Source: a bacterium (GTDB taxonomy: Bacteria > Pseudomonadota > Alphaproteobacteria > Rhizobiales > Aestuariivirgaceae). From it: 64,000 nucleotides of DNA. Made by a program: the position numbers and the translations under genes. Positions within the stretch are counted from its first letter, which is position 1. Each line of letters opens with the position of its first letter. Below are positions 53,631 through 63,459 of the stretch, one piece after another. The stretch spans positions 1 to 64,000 of the forward strand of contig JALHQC010000011.1 of NCBI GenBank assembly GCA_022842165.1. The letters are read 5' to 3'. Below the pieces are notes generated by a model. That model did no database searches. It was not told the origin of the DNA and was given only the letters and a program-made list of their open reading frames with translations.

Positions 53631-53972
53631 TCAGTGGTGATGGTGGCGGTCGCGCGGCAGATAGGATTTGCGCCGCGAATCGAAGCCGTCGAAATAGTCC
53701 CGCACCTGCGGATGGCGCACCGGCTCGCCCGTATCGTCCACCAAGAGGTTCTGCTCCGAGACATAGGCCACATATTCCGTGTCCTCGTTCTCGGCCAGCA
53801 GGTGGTAGAAGGGCTGATCCTTCCGCGGGCGGATTTCTTCCGGAATCGAGTTCCACCACTCCTCGGTATTGTTGAAAACCGGGTCGACGTCGAAGATCAC
53901 GCCGCGGAATGAGAACAGCCGGTGCCTTACAACCTGTCCGATTCCGAATTTTGCACTCGAGGAATTGCCCAT
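53631..53972 (-). CDS. hspQ: Heat shock protein HspQ
   Basis: 113 residues from ATG 53972. AKFGIGQVVRHRLFSFRGVIFDVDPVFNNTEEWW and RPRKDQPFYHLLAENEDTEYVAYVSEQNLL are HspQ hallmarks. In E. coli HspQ is a Lon-related specificity factor. No ribosome-binding site is seen before this ATG; ATG 54020 would add 16 residues without family similarity. The C terminus is a natural HHHH. Confidence 0.93.
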   Translation of the reverse strand: MGNSSSAKFGIGQVVRHRLFSFRGVIFDVDPVFNNTEEWWNSIPEEIRPRKDQPFYHLLAENEDTEYVAYVSEQNLLVDDTGEPVRHPQVRDYFDGFDSRRKSYLPRDRHHHH

Positions 53973-54041
53973 AACAAATGATTGCCAAGCCAGCGCCCGG
54001 AAGGCAAGAGGCTTGGGCATTACGGGTTATCCTGCTTCGAA

Positions 54042-54995
54042 ATGTCTGAAATCCTCAACCTTGCCATGCCGTTCTTCGGCCTCATCCTGCTCGGCGTCTT
54101 CGCGGCGCGGCGCTGGAGTGCGGATGACGGCGGGCTTGTCTGGCTCAACATCTTCCTCGTCTACTTCTCGCTGCCCGCTCTGATCTTCCTGATTGTATCG
54201 GCAGCTCCCTTCGAGCAGATCCTGAACTGGCCCTTCGTCACCGCCACGGTGTCCGTCACCATATTCGCCTTCCTCGCCATCGTCGTGGCCTCGCGCTGGT
54301 TGTTCGCCACACCGCTGAAAACCGCAACCCTGCAGGGTACGGCCGGAAGCTATGGCAATGTCGGATACATGGGCCTGCCGCTGGCGGTCGCCTTCTTTGG
54401 TCCCGAGGCCGCCGTTCCGGCCGCACTGGTCTTCTGTTTCGACTGCGCGGGTCAGTTCATCCTCACAGCCTTCCTGGCAACGCTCGCCCATGAACGGAAC
54501 GAGGAAGCACACTGGGGCGAGGTGACACTGAAGATCCTGAACCAGGTCTTCACGCACCCCTTCATCGTTGCCACCGCCTTGGGGATTTTCGCTTCCGCTG
54601 TTCAGTTCAAGGCACCGGGCGCTGTCGGGACCTTGCTCGACATGCTGATGCGGGCGGCAGGGCCAACGGCACTGTTCGCGCTAGGGGTTACCGTCGGCAT
54701 GCGGAAGTTCGAAGGCTTCGGGCCGGAGCTTGGATTGGTCGCCGGCATGAAGGTGATCCTGCAGCCCGTTCTTGCCCTGGCTGTGGTCAGCCAGGTTCCA
54801 GGCATCGAGCCCTTGTGGCTCCACGTCGCGGTCATGATGGCCGCACTTCCGACCGCGTCCAACGCCTTCATTCTGGCCAGCCAGTACAAGACCTATATCG
54901 AAGGCGCATCGACCGCAGTCATCGTGACGACGCTTGCCTCCGCGCTCACCATTCCGGCGATCATCTACGCGATCAAGGCCGGGCTGCTGCCCTAG
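54042..54995 (+). CDS. AEC-family (auxin efflux carrier-type) transporter
   Basis: 317 residues from ATG 54042 with ten predicted helices. AGSYGNVGYMGLPLAVAFFGPEAAVPAALVFCF is the conserved AEC motif. Bacterial members export or import dicarboxylates or malonate-like acids. Divergent from hspQ with 69 bp between starts. Confidence 0.9.
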   Translation: MSEILNLAMPFFGLILLGVFAARRWSADDGGLVWLNIFLVYFSLPALIFLIVSAAPFEQILNWPFVTATVSVTIFAFLAIVVASRWLFATPLKTATLQGTAGSYGNVGYMGLPLAVAFFGPEAAVPAALVFCFDCAGQFILTAFLATLAHERNEEAHWGEVTLKILNQVFTHPFIVATALGIFASAVQFKAPGAVGTLLDMLMRAAGPTALFALGVTVGMRKFEGFGPELGLVAGMKVILQPVLALAVVSQVPGIEPLWLHVAVMMAALPTASNAFILASQYKTYIEGASTAVIVTTLASALTIPAIIYAIKAGLLP

Positions 54996-55007
54996 CGCAT
55001 TGGGCGA

Positions 55008-55088
55008 GCAAGTGGTTTCACTTGCGACGCGAAAAATGCGCCAGATTCAAAGTTTCCGACCAACTTATCGGCGGTCAATTGACCGCCG
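55008..55088. repeat. Two perfect dyads between convergent AEC and UbiH genes
   Basis: GCAAGTG-GTTT-CACTTGC (55008-55025) and the 20-bp palindrome CGGCGGTCAATTGACCGCCG (55069-55088). The first is nested in outer GCGCAT/ATGCGC arms. Without T tracts they are more likely Rho-assisted 3' ends or protein sites than simple terminators. Confidence 0.6.
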
Positions 55089-55094
55089 GTTGCT

Positions 55095-56279
55095 CTAGGC
55101 CGCCCGCATCCGCCGCGGCAGGTTGGCGGTAGGCGCCAGTCCGTAGCTCATCACCGCCCGCCGGAGAGGACCGAACTGTGAAAGCAGCGCCATCCCGGCG
55201 GCGCGTCCCGCCTCCATTGCCACAAAGCCCGACAGCAGAGAGCGGTTCATGAGATCGATCACCTGCTGGCGCGGCTGCACGTCGCGCCGCCGCAGCGCAT
55301 CGTATTCGGCAAGGACCGAGGCCTGGCCCGGGTCGTCCTCGCCCTCCATGAGGTCGGCGGCCTGGGCCGCGTCGCGAAGCGACATGTTGAGACCCTGCGC
55401 GCCGATCGGCGGCACCACATGCGCGGCCTCGCCGATGAGGATGATGCGGTTCCGTGCGAAGTCCCGCGCCACTAGGCCCTGCATGGGAAAAAGCTTGCGC
55501 GGCCCAATGTTGGAAATGCGCCCCAACTCGCCATGCGTGCCGATCTGGATTTCGGTTGCAAGCTCGTCGTCCGAAAGCGCCATCAGTGCGGCAGCCCGCG
55601 CCGGGCGTTCCATCCACACGAGGCTTGAGCGGTTACCCGGCATCGGGACCGTCGTGAATGGCCCGGCCCCCTTGTGATATTCGGTCGAGATGCCGTCATG
55701 CCGCCCGCTATGGTCGAAGCTCGTCGCCAGTGCCGACTGGTCATAGGCCCAGCCATTGATCTTGATGCCCGCCGCCTCGCGCATGATCGAATTGCGCCCG
55801 TCCGCGGCCAGCGCGACCCGTGCCTCGATGCGCTCGCCCGCCGCCGTCGTCACGCTGACGCTGTTGGATGAGGTGACGGCTAAAGCCGCATCCGATCCGG
55901 TGATCGTCACGCCAAGCTCCTGCGCACGCGCGTGCAGGGCAGGGATCAGCAGTCCCAGCGGGAAATTCCAGCCGAAAGCCTCTTCGCCCAACTCCGCCGG
56001 ATCGAAGGTGATGGCCGGCGCCTTGAACATCGAGCCCGTGTCATCGACCAGCCGCAGCTTCAGCAGCGCCTGCGTCTGGCTCTTCAGTGTGCCCGGCCAC
56101 AGTCCCAGATGCATTAGCAGGCGTATCGAAGGTTGCATTAGCGCCACCGTCCGGGGGTCGCTGGCATCGCCCTTGTCGCGCGCCACCAGCGCCACGCGCC
56201 GCCCGTCGAGCGCCAGCAGGCAGGCGGCTGAAAGCCCCGCCGGGCCCGCGCCGGCGACGATCACATCGAACTCACTCAT
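55095..56279 (-). CDS. UbiH/UbiF-family FAD-dependent monooxygenase
   Basis: 394 residues from ATG 56279 (GTG 56288 possible). FAD motifs: N-terminal GAGPAGLSAACLLALDG, the DG motif AADGRNSIMREAAG, and ILIGEAAHVVPPIGAQGLNMSLRDA. The usual Asp of the GD motif is Glu here. UbiH-type enzymes hydroxylate the ubiquinone ring, the most likely role; an aromatic hydroxylase of another pathway remains possible. Confidence 0.88.
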   Translation of the reverse strand: MSEFDVIVAGAGPAGLSAACLLALDGRRVALVARDKGDASDPRTVALMQPSIRLLMHLGLWPGTLKSQTQALLKLRLVDDTGSMFKAPAITFDPAELGEEAFGWNFPLGLLIPALHARAQELGVTITGSDAALAVTSSNSVSVTTAAGERIEARVALAADGRNSIMREAAGIKINGWAYDQSALATSFDHSGRHDGISTEYHKGAGPFTTVPMPGNRSSLVWMERPARAAALMALSDDELATEIQIGTHGELGRISNIGPRKLFPMQGLVARDFARNRIILIGEAAHVVPPIGAQGLNMSLRDAAQAADLMEGEDDPGQASVLAEYDALRRRDVQPRQQVIDLMNRSLLSGFVAMEAGRAAGMALLSQFGPLRRAVMSYGLAPTANLPRRMRAA

Positions 56280-56347
56280 GGCGCTCACACATGATGATGA
56301 AACTGGACTCTCAGCCCCGGGGTTTCAAGTCCGCGATTGCCGCAGCC

Positions 56348-56962
56348 TCACTTTGCCTGCAGCGCTGTTTTCACCATGCTGTCGCGCTTGGAAAACGCGT
56401 CATGAAAGGCCTGCAGGGCAGGGCGTCCGTTCCGCCAGCCGAGGTCGCCGAGGCGGAAATCAAGGTACGAAAGGCTCACGGCAGCGGCGATCGAACCCGC
56501 ATTCAGGCTGCCGAGCGTGTCGCCCCAGTTGCGGTCGAGATCATCAAGCGCCGCGTTGATGCGCGCCACCGTCCGCGTCATCCAGTCCTGCCATTGCAGG
56601 CCCTTGGGCCTGACCCCCGTCTCGTAGCGGTAGGCGACGGCGGAATCAGAAAGCCCCTGTCCCAGCGCCTGCAGCGTCAGCACCTTGAAGCGCCTGACCG
56701 GCTCATCCGGAATGACTTCCGCGTTTCCGGCGACATGCGCGAGATATTCGATGATCACCCGGCTATCGAATATGCCGTGCCCATGATCGGTCTCGAGAAC
56801 GGGAATCTTGCCAATGGGCGAGAGCGCGCTGAGCCTGGCGTTCACCTCCGTCGGCTTCACCGGCTCGACGATATGCTCGATCTTGCTTCCAAGGCCAACC
56901 TCATGCGCGGTGACGACGGTCATGCGCACGAAGGGAGAAATCAAGTCGCCGTAGATCTTCAT
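56348..56962 (-). CDS. Glutathione S-transferase family protein
   Basis: 204 residues. Thioredoxin-like N domain (MKIYGDLISPFVRMTVVTAHEVG), cis-Pro IGKIPVL, glutathione-binding FDSRVIIEYL in place of ES. All-helical C domain with the N-capping region SIAAAVSLSYLDFRLG. Conjugation substrate unknown. Confidence 0.88.
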   Translation of the reverse strand: MKIYGDLISPFVRMTVVTAHEVGLGSKIEHIVEPVKPTEVNARLSALSPIGKIPVLETDHGHGIFDSRVIIEYLAHVAGNAEVIPDEPVRRFKVLTLQALGQGLSDSAVAYRYETGVRPKGLQWQDWMTRTVARINAALDDLDRNWGDTLGSLNAGSIAAAVSLSYLDFRLGDLGWRNGRPALQAFHDAFSKRDSMVKTALQAK

Positions 56963-57040
56963 GGGGCAGGCACTCCTCGATCAATTCTGATCGAGGAACC
57001 TAGAACAGACCGGCGCGCGGCGGAAGCCCGAAACCTCGTA

Positions 57041-57748
57041 TCAATATTTCCGCATCAGACCGATCAGCCGGCCCTGCACCCGCACCCGGTCCGGCCCGAA
57101 AATCCGCGTCTCATAGGCCGTATTGGCGGCTTCGAGCGCCACCGAATCGCCCTTGCGGCGAAGGCGTTTCAGAGTTGCTTCCTCGTCATCCACCAGCGCC
57201 ACGACGATATCGCCGTTATGCGCCGTGTCGCCCTTGCGGATGATGACGGTGTCGCCGTCGAAGATCCCGGCCTCGATCATCGAATCGCCCTTGACCTCCA
57301 GCGCGAAGTGCTCGCCACCGCCCAGCATCTCGGGCGGAACGGTGATGTTGGCCGTATGGTCCTGAATGGCGGAAATCGGCACGCCCGCCGCGATCCGCCC
57401 CATCATCGGCACCACCGCCGCGCGCGGCGAACCGTCGTTCGAGGCCGCCAGCGGTTTCACCCGGCCGAGGTTGCCCTGGATGACGCTTGGCGTGAATCCG
57501 CCCGCCTTCTTCGGCGTAAGGCTCGGCGAATGGCTGTCCGGCAGCTTGACCACCTCCAAGGCACGCGCCCGGTTCGGCATGCGCTTGAGGAAACCGCGTT
57601 CCTCCAGTGCCACGATCAGCCGGTGGACGCCCGACTTTGACTGGAGATTAAGCGCTTCCTTCATTTCCTCGAAGGAGGGCGGCACGCCTTCCTCCTTCAA
57701 GCGTTCATTGATGAACAGAAGGAGTTCGAGTTGCTTGCGCGTCAGCAT
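57041..57748 (-). CDS. lexA: LexA repressor
   Basis: 235 residues. Winged HTH ([44 protein letters not shown]), a linker with the self-cleavage Ala-Gly (GRIAAGVPI), and the Ser-Lys dyad ([29 protein letters not shown]). It represses SOS genes until RecA-DNA triggers cleavage. A perfect LexA box sits just before its start codon. moeA lies upstream in the same direction. Confidence 0.97.
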   Translation of the reverse strand: MLTRKQLELLLFINERLKEEGVPPSFEEMKEALNLQSKSGVHRLIVALEERGFLKRMPNRARALEVVKLPDSHSPSLTPKKAGGFTPSVIQGNLGRVKPLAASNDGSPRAAVVPMMGRIAAGVPISAIQDHTANITVPPEMLGGGEHFALEVKGDSMIEAGIFDGDTVIIRKGDTAHNGDIVVALVDDEEATLKRLRRKGDSVALEAANTAYETRIFGPDRVRVQGRLIGLMRKY

Positions 57749-57753
57749 GGCCA

Positions 57754-57768
57754 GTTCTTCCCACGTTC
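57754..57768 (-). promoter_or_regulatory. Perfect LexA box at the lexA start
   Basis: GTTCTTCCCACGTTC (plus strand), GTTC-N7-GTTC, ending five bases upstream of the ATG and covering the Shine-Dalgarno region. It would give autorepression. Confidence 0.85.
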
Positions 57769-57782
57769 AGGTCCCGGAATCG

Positions 57783-57797
57783 GAACATATCTGAAAC
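57783..57797 (-). promoter_or_regulatory. Second, imperfect LexA box upstream of lexA
   Basis: GAAC-ATATCTG-AAAC on the plus strand, seven of eight fixed positions. With the perfect site 15 bp away it may allow cooperative binding. Confidence 0.5.
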
Positions 57798-57847
57798 AAA
57801 CATATCCGTTGCCATTTAGTTCTGCAACTGTTTACTTTCTGTAACGT

Positions 57848-59050
57848 TCAGAAGTCGAGAAGAAGTATTTTTGCGAGGTCGCCCTTGTCTGCCGCCGGAG
57901 CATGGGGCGGGCGGACGATCAGCGCGTCTGCCTCGCGGAACGTCCGCTGCATGGATGAATCCTGCTTCGAGAACGGCGTCACCGTCCGGCTGCCATCCGC
58001 CGCAATCGCGAGCCTTGCCCGCACATAGTCCTGGCGGCCGTCATTCTCCTTCATCGCCGTGCCGAGCCTCGCCTCTGCGAGGTCGTCCCCGGTGGCAAGG
58101 CCAAGCATCGCGTCGAGGAGCGGCTTCAGGAACAGCCGCGCGCACACCAGCGCCGAAACCGGGTTCCCCGGCAGCCCCATCACCTGCAGCGGGCCTTTCC
58201 GGCCATACATGAAGGGCTTGCCCGGCCGCATGGCAATCTTCCAGAAATCGATCCTGACGCCTGAATTCTTCAGCGCCTCCTGCACATAGTCATGATCGCC
58301 CACCGAAGCCCCGCCGGTCGTCAGCAGGATGTCGGCATTCGAAGCTTTCGCAATCGCCCGTTCCGTCGCCTTCAGGCTGTCAGGGATGATGCCGAGATTG
58401 ACCACCTTGGCGCCGAAGCGCTCGGCCATGGCCGCAAGCGCATTGCTGTTCGAGGACACGATCTGGTCTGCTCCCGGCCTGCCGCCCGGCAGCACCAGTT
58501 CGTCACCGGTTGCGAACAGGGCGACGACCGGCTTCCTCCGCACACGGAGGGTTCCGGCATTCGCCGCCGCCGCCAGCCCGATGTCACGCGCGTTGAGCCG
58601 CGTACCCGCCGGAATGAGAATCTCGCCGCGCCTGAAGTCGAGCCCCGTGAACCGCACGTTTTGCGCAGGCTTCACGCCTTGCAGCACCGTCACGCTGCCG
58701 TCCTGCGCCTCCGTATTCTCCTGTATCACCACGGCATCGGCCCCGCGCGGCATTGGTGCGCCGGTGAAGATGCGCACGGCCTCGCCGGATCGGACCATGC
58801 CGGCAAACCGGTGGCCCGCCGCCGAAACGCCCGTCACCTTCAGCACCACCGGCGTTGAAGCGGTATCGGCGGACAGAACCGCATAGCCATCCATGGCGGA
58901 ACCGTCGAAGGGTGGTTGGTTCCGCCTTGCGAGAAGCGGTTTGGCCAGCACCCGGCCTTGCGCCTCGCCAATTGCGACGTCCTCGCCCCCCAGCGCCTTT
59001 ACGCCTTTCAGAATTTGTGTCCGCGCATCCTCGACGGGCAGCAGCGCCAT
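57848..59050 (-). CDS. moeA: Molybdopterin molybdenumtransferase
   Basis: 400 residues. Inserts molybdenum into adenylated molybdopterin. It shows the substrate-loop region QPPFDGSAMDGYAV, the MogA-like domain TTGGASVGDHDYV and PGKPFMYGRKGPLQVMGLPGNPVSALV. Six bases after moaC, same operon. Confidence 0.96.
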   Translation of the reverse strand: MALLPVEDARTQILKGVKALGGEDVAIGEAQGRVLAKPLLARRNQPPFDGSAMDGYAVLSADTASTPVVLKVTGVSAAGHRFAGMVRSGEAVRIFTGAPMPRGADAVVIQENTEAQDGSVTVLQGVKPAQNVRFTGLDFRRGEILIPAGTRLNARDIGLAAAANAGTLRVRRKPVVALFATGDELVLPGGRPGADQIVSSNSNALAAMAERFGAKVVNLGIIPDSLKATERAIAKASNADILLTTGGASVGDHDYVQEALKNSGVRIDFWKIAMRPGKPFMYGRKGPLQVMGLPGNPVSALVCARLFLKPLLDAMLGLATGDDLAEARLGTAMKENDGRQDYVRARLAIAADGSRTVTPFSKQDSSMQRTFREADALIVRPPHAPAADKGDLAKILLLDF

Positions 59051-59056
59051 GGTGAC

Positions 59057-59533
59057 TTACTCCGCTGTGTAGTGACCGGACTTTCCGCCCGACTTCTCGA
59101 CGAGCCGCAAATCGGTAATCCTCATTCCCCGGTCCACCGCCTTGCACATGTCGTAGAGCGTCAGGCAGGCGACGGAGCACGCCGTCAGCGCCTCCATCTC
59201 GACACCGGTCTTTCCCTCGACCTTCACCGTCGCCGTCACCTCGATCGCGGAGGAGGGCACATCGGGCGCAAATTCAACCGACACTTTCGAGATCATCAGC
59301 GGATGGCACAGCGGGATCAGTTCATGCGTTTTCTTCGCGGCCATGATGCCGGCAATCCGTGCCGTGGCGAGAACATCGCCCTTCTTCGCCTTGCCTTCAA
59401 GGATGAGCGCCAGGGTTTCCGGCAGCATCTCGACCTTCGCCTTCGCGGTGGCGCTCCGTGTCGTCACGTCCTTGTCCGAAACGTCCACCATGTGGGCGTT
59501 GCCAGTGGAATCGAGGTGGGTGAGCTTGCTCAT
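59057..59533 (-). CDS. moaC: Cyclic pyranopterin monophosphate synthase
   Basis: 158 residues. MoaC completes cPMP formation after MoaA. Motifs: [37 protein letters not shown], and KSGGKSG at the C terminus. Overlaps trpC by four bases, which places molybdenum-cofactor genes in the tryptophan operon. Confidence 0.97.
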   Translation of the reverse strand: MSKLTHLDSTGNAHMVDVSDKDVTTRSATAKAKVEMLPETLALILEGKAKKGDVLATARIAGIMAAKKTHELIPLCHPLMISKVSVEFAPDVPSSAIEVTATVKVEGKTGVEMEALTACSVACLTLYDMCKAVDRGMRITDLRLVEKSGGKSGHYTAE

Positions 59534-60324
59534 GGTTTCGTCAGGATAGCACGCGTTGCAGCCGCCACGTCCACCTGCCGCATCAGGCTTTCGCCGATCA
59601 GGAAGGCGTTGACGCCCACCCTGGCGAGACGCGCCAGATCGGCTGGCGCGAACAGGCCGCTCTCGCCCACCGCCATGCGGCCCGCAGGAATGCGCGGCGC
59701 CAGCCGTTCGGTGGTTTCAAGCGTGGTGTTGAAGGTATGGAGATCGCGGTTGTTGACGCCGATCATCCGTGAACGGAGCTTCAGTGCCCGCTCCAGCTCT
59801 TCCTCGTTGTGAACCTCGACCAGCACGTCGAGTCCCCAATGGGCCGCCGCCGCTTCGAGTTCCGCTGCCATCGCGTCTTCGATCATCGCCATGATGAGCA
59901 GAATGCAGTCGCCGCCCCAGGCGCGCGCTTCCGCCACCTGCCAGGTGTCGAGCATGAAATCCTTGCGCAGCGCCGGCAGCGAACACGCCGCCCGCGCCGC
60001 CGTCAGGAATTCCGGCGCGCCCTGGAACGAGGGCCGGTCCGTCAGCACCGAGAGACACGCGGCACCACCTGCCTCATAGGCTTTCGCCAGGAATGGCGGG
60101 TCGAAATCGGCGCGGATGAGCCCCTTGGATGGGCTGGCCTTCTTGATCTCGGCGATGAGTCCCCATTGGCCAGCCTCCGCCCTTGCGTCGAGCGCTGCCG
60201 CAAAGCCGCGCACCGGCGGCGCGGCCTTGGCGCGCGCCTCCAATTCGGAATAGGGGAGCGCCGCCTTTGCCGCTGCCACTTCGTCGCGCTTGTAGGTGGC
60301 GATCTTGTCGAGAATGGTTGCCAT
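59530..60324 (-). CDS. trpC: Indole-3-glycerol-phosphate synthase
   Basis: 264 residues, one domain (no PRAI fusion). TIM barrel with [12 protein letters not shown] (catalytic Lys), ALRKDFMLD and [11 protein letters not shown], and VGESGLF. Coupled to trpD by one-base overlap. Confidence 0.97.
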   Translation of the reverse strand: MATILDKIATYKRDEVAAAKAALPYSELEARAKAAPPVRGFAAALDARAEAGQWGLIAEIKKASPSKGLIRADFDPPFLAKAYEAGGAACLSVLTDRPSFQGAPEFLTAARAACSLPALRKDFMLDTWQVAEARAWGGDCILLIMAMIEDAMAAELEAAAAHWGLDVLVEVHNEEELERALKLRSRMIGVNNRDLHTFNTTLETTERLAPRIPAGRMAVGESGLFAPADLARLARVGVNAFLIGESLMRQVDVAAATRAILTKP

Positions 60325-61337
60325 CAGCCGTTTGAAACCTTCACAAGGGCGTTCAACGCACCTTCCGCTGCACCACTGTCGATTGCCTTCTGCGCCTGTG
60401 CCACGCCCGTTTTGAGGTCGGCAGCCTTGCCCGCCACGATCAGCGCGGCACCCGCGGTCATCACCGCCGCGTCACGGAAGGCGCCTGGCTTTCCCGCCAG
60501 CACATGGCGCAGCGCCTCGGCATTATGCGCGGCGTCGGCACCTTTCAGTGCCTCGAAGGACGAGCGTTGCAGTCCCGCCGCCTCGGGCGTCACTTCGAAG
60601 CTGCGGATGGCGCCGTCCTTCAGTTCCGAAATCCACGTCGTTCCGCTCGGCACGATCTCGTCCATTCCGCCGTCGCCATGGCAGATCCAGCAGGCCTCGC
60701 ATCCCAGGTTCTTCAGAACATGGGCGAGGGGTTCAACCCAAGTCCTTGAAAAGACGCCCGTAACCTGCCGCCGGACGCCGGCGGGGTTCGACAGCGGTCC
60801 CAGCAGGTTGAAGATCGTCCGCGTGCCAAGCTCCACCCGGCTCGGCCCCACGTGCTTCATCGAGGCATGATGCGCCGGCGCGAACATGAAGCCGAGGCCC
60901 GCCTCCGATATGCATTCGGAAATCTTCGCCGGCGCGACATCGATCTTGACGCCGAGCGCCATCAGCACATCCGCCGCTCCGGATTTGGACGACAGCGCCC
61001 GGTTACCATGCTTGGCCACCTTCAGCCCCGCGCCCGCCGCCACGAAGGCCGCGCAGGTCGAGATGTTGTACGAGCCGGACGAGTCTCCACCGGTGCCGAC
61101 GATGTCGATCGCACCGTCGGGCGCATCGACCCGCACCATCTTCTCGCGCATGATGTCGACGGCGCCGGTGATCTCGTCGACCGTTTCGCCGCGCACCCGC
61201 AGCGCCATCAGCAAGCCGCCGATCTGCGAGGGTGTGGCCTCGCCCGACATCATGATGTTGAAGGCATCCCGCGCCTCGGCGCGCGTCAACGCCGTTCCGT
61301 TGGCGGCCTTGGCGATGATCGGCTTCAGATCGGCCAT
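60324..61337 (-). CDS. trpD: Anthranilate phosphoribosyltransferase
   Basis: 337 residues from ATG 61337; the track's longer start lies in trpG. Motifs [20 protein letters not shown] (PRPP loop) and [21 protein letters not shown], plus [32 protein letters not shown]. Start overlaps the trpG stop (TGATG). Confidence 0.97.
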   Translation of the reverse strand: MADLKPIIAKAANGTALTRAEARDAFNIMMSGEATPSQIGGLLMALRVRGETVDEITGAVDIMREKMVRVDAPDGAIDIVGTGGDSSGSYNISTCAAFVAAGAGLKVAKHGNRALSSKSGAADVLMALGVKIDVAPAKISECISEAGLGFMFAPAHHASMKHVGPSRVELGTRTIFNLLGPLSNPAGVRRQVTGVFSRTWVEPLAHVLKNLGCEACWICHGDGGMDEIVPSGTTWISELKDGAIRSFEVTPEAAGLQRSSFEALKGADAAHNAEALRHVLAGKPGAFRDAAVMTAGAALIVAGKAADLKTGVAQAQKAIDSGAAEGALNALVKVSNG

Positions 61338-61909
61338 CAGCGCACCCCCGCCAGGTCGAGGAAATTCCGCAACAGTTTGTGCCCGTGTTCCGAAGCGATG
61401 CTCTCCGGGTGGAACTGCACGCCATGCACGTTCTTGGTCTTGTGCTGCAATCCCATGATCAGCCCATCCGTCTCCGCCGTCACTTCGAGGCAATCCGGAA
61501 GATTAGCCCTGTCCACGATCAGCGAATGATAGCGCGTCGCGGTAAAATCCTGCGGCAGGCCCTTGAACACGCCCTGGCCCGTATGATGCACTTTCGACAC
61601 CTTGCCATGCATCAGCTTCGGCGCCCGCACCACGTCGCCCCCGAAGCACTGCCCCATCGACTGCATGCCGAGGCACACGCCGAAGATCGGGATCGTCCCC
61701 GCCGCCTTTTCGATCAACTCCAGGCAGATGCCCGCCTCGTTGGGTGTTGCAGGCCCGGGCGATATCACGATCGCCTCGGGCTTGGCGGAGATCACCTGTC
61801 CCACACTGATCTTGTCGTTCCGGTGCACCACCGTCTCCGCACCGAGATCGCCGAGGAAGTGATAGAGGTTATAGGTGAAGCTGTCGTAGTTATCGATGAG
61901 GATGATCAT
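61337..61909 (-). CDS. trpG: Anthranilate synthase glutamine amidotransferase subunit
   Basis: 190 residues from ATG 61909. Class-I amidotransferase with [11 protein letters not shown] (nucleophile Cys) and the His/Glu of [13 protein letters not shown]. Separate from trpE with a four-base overlap. It may also serve 4-amino-4-deoxychorismate synthesis. Confidence 0.96.
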   Translation of the reverse strand: MIILIDNYDSFTYNLYHFLGDLGAETVVHRNDKISVGQVISAKPEAIVISPGPATPNEAGICLELIEKAAGTIPIFGVCLGMQSMGQCFGGDVVRAPKLMHGKVSKVHHTGQGVFKGLPQDFTATRYHSLIVDRANLPDCLEVTAETDGLIMGLQHKTKNVHGVQFHPESIASEHGHKLLRNFLDLAGVR

Positions 61910-63426
61910 TGCGCTCTCCCGGCGCGGCCGGCGAAACGCACTGCCTCTTCGGCGGCGCGGAACAGCGCCTTCGCCTTGTTCACGCATTCCTGGTGCTCGC
62001 TCTCGGGGTCGCTGTCGGCAACGATTCCGGCACCCGCCTGCACATACATCTTCCCATCCTTCACGATGGCAGTCCTGAGAACGATGCAGGTGTCCATCTC
62101 ACCGTCCGCCGAGAAATAGCCCACGCATCCGGCATAAACGCCGCGCTTGTTCTTCTCCAGTTCGTCGATGATTTCCATCGCCCGCACCTTTGGCGCACCC
62201 GAAACCGTGCCGGCGGGAAAGCCTGCAACGAGCGCATCGATGGTGTCGAATCTATTGGAAAGCCGTCCCTCGACGTTCGAGACGATATGCATCACCTGGC
62301 TGTAATATTCGAGGATGAACTGGTCCGTCACCTTAATAGTGCCGATGTCGGCGACCCGGCCTACGTCATTGCGGCCAAGGTCCAGCAGCATCAGGTGTTC
62401 GGCGCGTTCCTTGGGGTCGGCCAGCAGTTCCTCCGCCAAGGCGCGGTCCTCGGCAGGCGTCGCGCCGCGCCGCCGCGTCCCGGCGATCGGCCGGATCGAA
62501 ACCTTGCCGTCCCGCACCCGCACCAGTATCTCCGGGCTCGAGCCGATCACCGAGAACGTATCGAAATCGAGATAGTAAAGGAACGGCGAAGGGTTCACGC
62601 GCCTCAGGCTGCGATAGAGCGAGAAGGGCGGCAGGGTGAAGTCCGTCTCGAAACGCTGCGACAGCACGCATTGGAAGATGTCTCCCGCCGTGATCAAGTC
62701 CTTGGCCTTCAGCACCATCGCCTTGTAGTCCTCAGGCGACGTGTTGGAGCGCGGTGCCGAGATCGGCGGGGCATCCTCGCCGCGCAGCGCCAGGTGATCG
62801 AGCGGCCGGTCGAGCGCGTCGACGATCTCGCTGATCCGCTCCTGCGCCCGTGCATAGGCGGCGCGCGCGGCAAGACCCGCCTCCGCATAGACGGGAGAGG
62901 TCACCGTCACCTCGTCCTTCACGCTGTCGAAGATCGCCATGATGGTGGGGCGGATCAGCATCGCATCCGGCAGGCCCAGCGTATCCGGGTTGGGTGCGGG
63001 CAGCTCTTCCATCAGCCGCACCATGTCATAGCCCATGTAGCCGAATACCCCGGCCGCCATGGGGGGCGCATCTTCCGGCAGCTTGATGCGGCTTTCCGCC
63101 AGCAGCGCTCTCAGCGATTCGAGCGGCGGCAGGTCGAGGGGCACGAACGGCCTCTCGGGTTGCAGCCCCGCCTTGCGGTTGATCGAGGCCTTGCCGCCCT
63201 CGACCTTCCAGATCAGGTCGGGGTTGAGCCCGATGATCGAATAGCGCCCGCGCACCGCGCCGCCTTCGACCGATTCGAGCAGGAAGGAATAGCGCGCATT
63301 GCGGGCCAGCTTCAGCTTGGCTGAAACCGGCGTCTCGAGATCGGCCACAAGCCTGGTCGAGACGATCTGCGCTTCGCCGCGCTCATAGGCGCGGGCGAAG
63401 CTGTCGTAGTCGGGAGAGATGATCAT
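61906..63426 (-). CDS. trpE: Anthranilate synthase component I
   Basis: 506 residues, unfused. Chorismate-binding C domain with [51 protein letters not shown] and [19 protein letters not shown]. The N domain keeps the region (LLESVEGG) used for Trp feedback. Only 33 bp separate it from the upstream ppiD stop, too short for a normal attenuator. Confidence 0.97.
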   Translation of the reverse strand: MIISPDYDSFARAYERGEAQIVSTRLVADLETPVSAKLKLARNARYSFLLESVEGGAVRGRYSIIGLNPDLIWKVEGGKASINRKAGLQPERPFVPLDLPPLESLRALLAESRIKLPEDAPPMAAGVFGYMGYDMVRLMEELPAPNPDTLGLPDAMLIRPTIMAIFDSVKDEVTVTSPVYAEAGLAARAAYARAQERISEIVDALDRPLDHLALRGEDAPPISAPRSNTSPEDYKAMVLKAKDLITAGDIFQCVLSQRFETDFTLPPFSLYRSLRRVNPSPFLYYLDFDTFSVIGSSPEILVRVRDGKVSIRPIAGTRRRGATPAEDRALAEELLADPKERAEHLMLLDLGRNDVGRVADIGTIKVTDQFILEYYSQVMHIVSNVEGRLSNRFDTIDALVAGFPAGTVSGAPKVRAMEIIDELEKNKRGVYAGCVGYFSADGEMDTCIVLRTAIVKDGKMYVQAGAGIVADSDPESEHQECVNKAKALFRAAEEAVRFAGRAGRAQ

Positions 63427-63459
63427 TGGTGCCGTCCGGCGAAAAAATGGATCTTGGGG

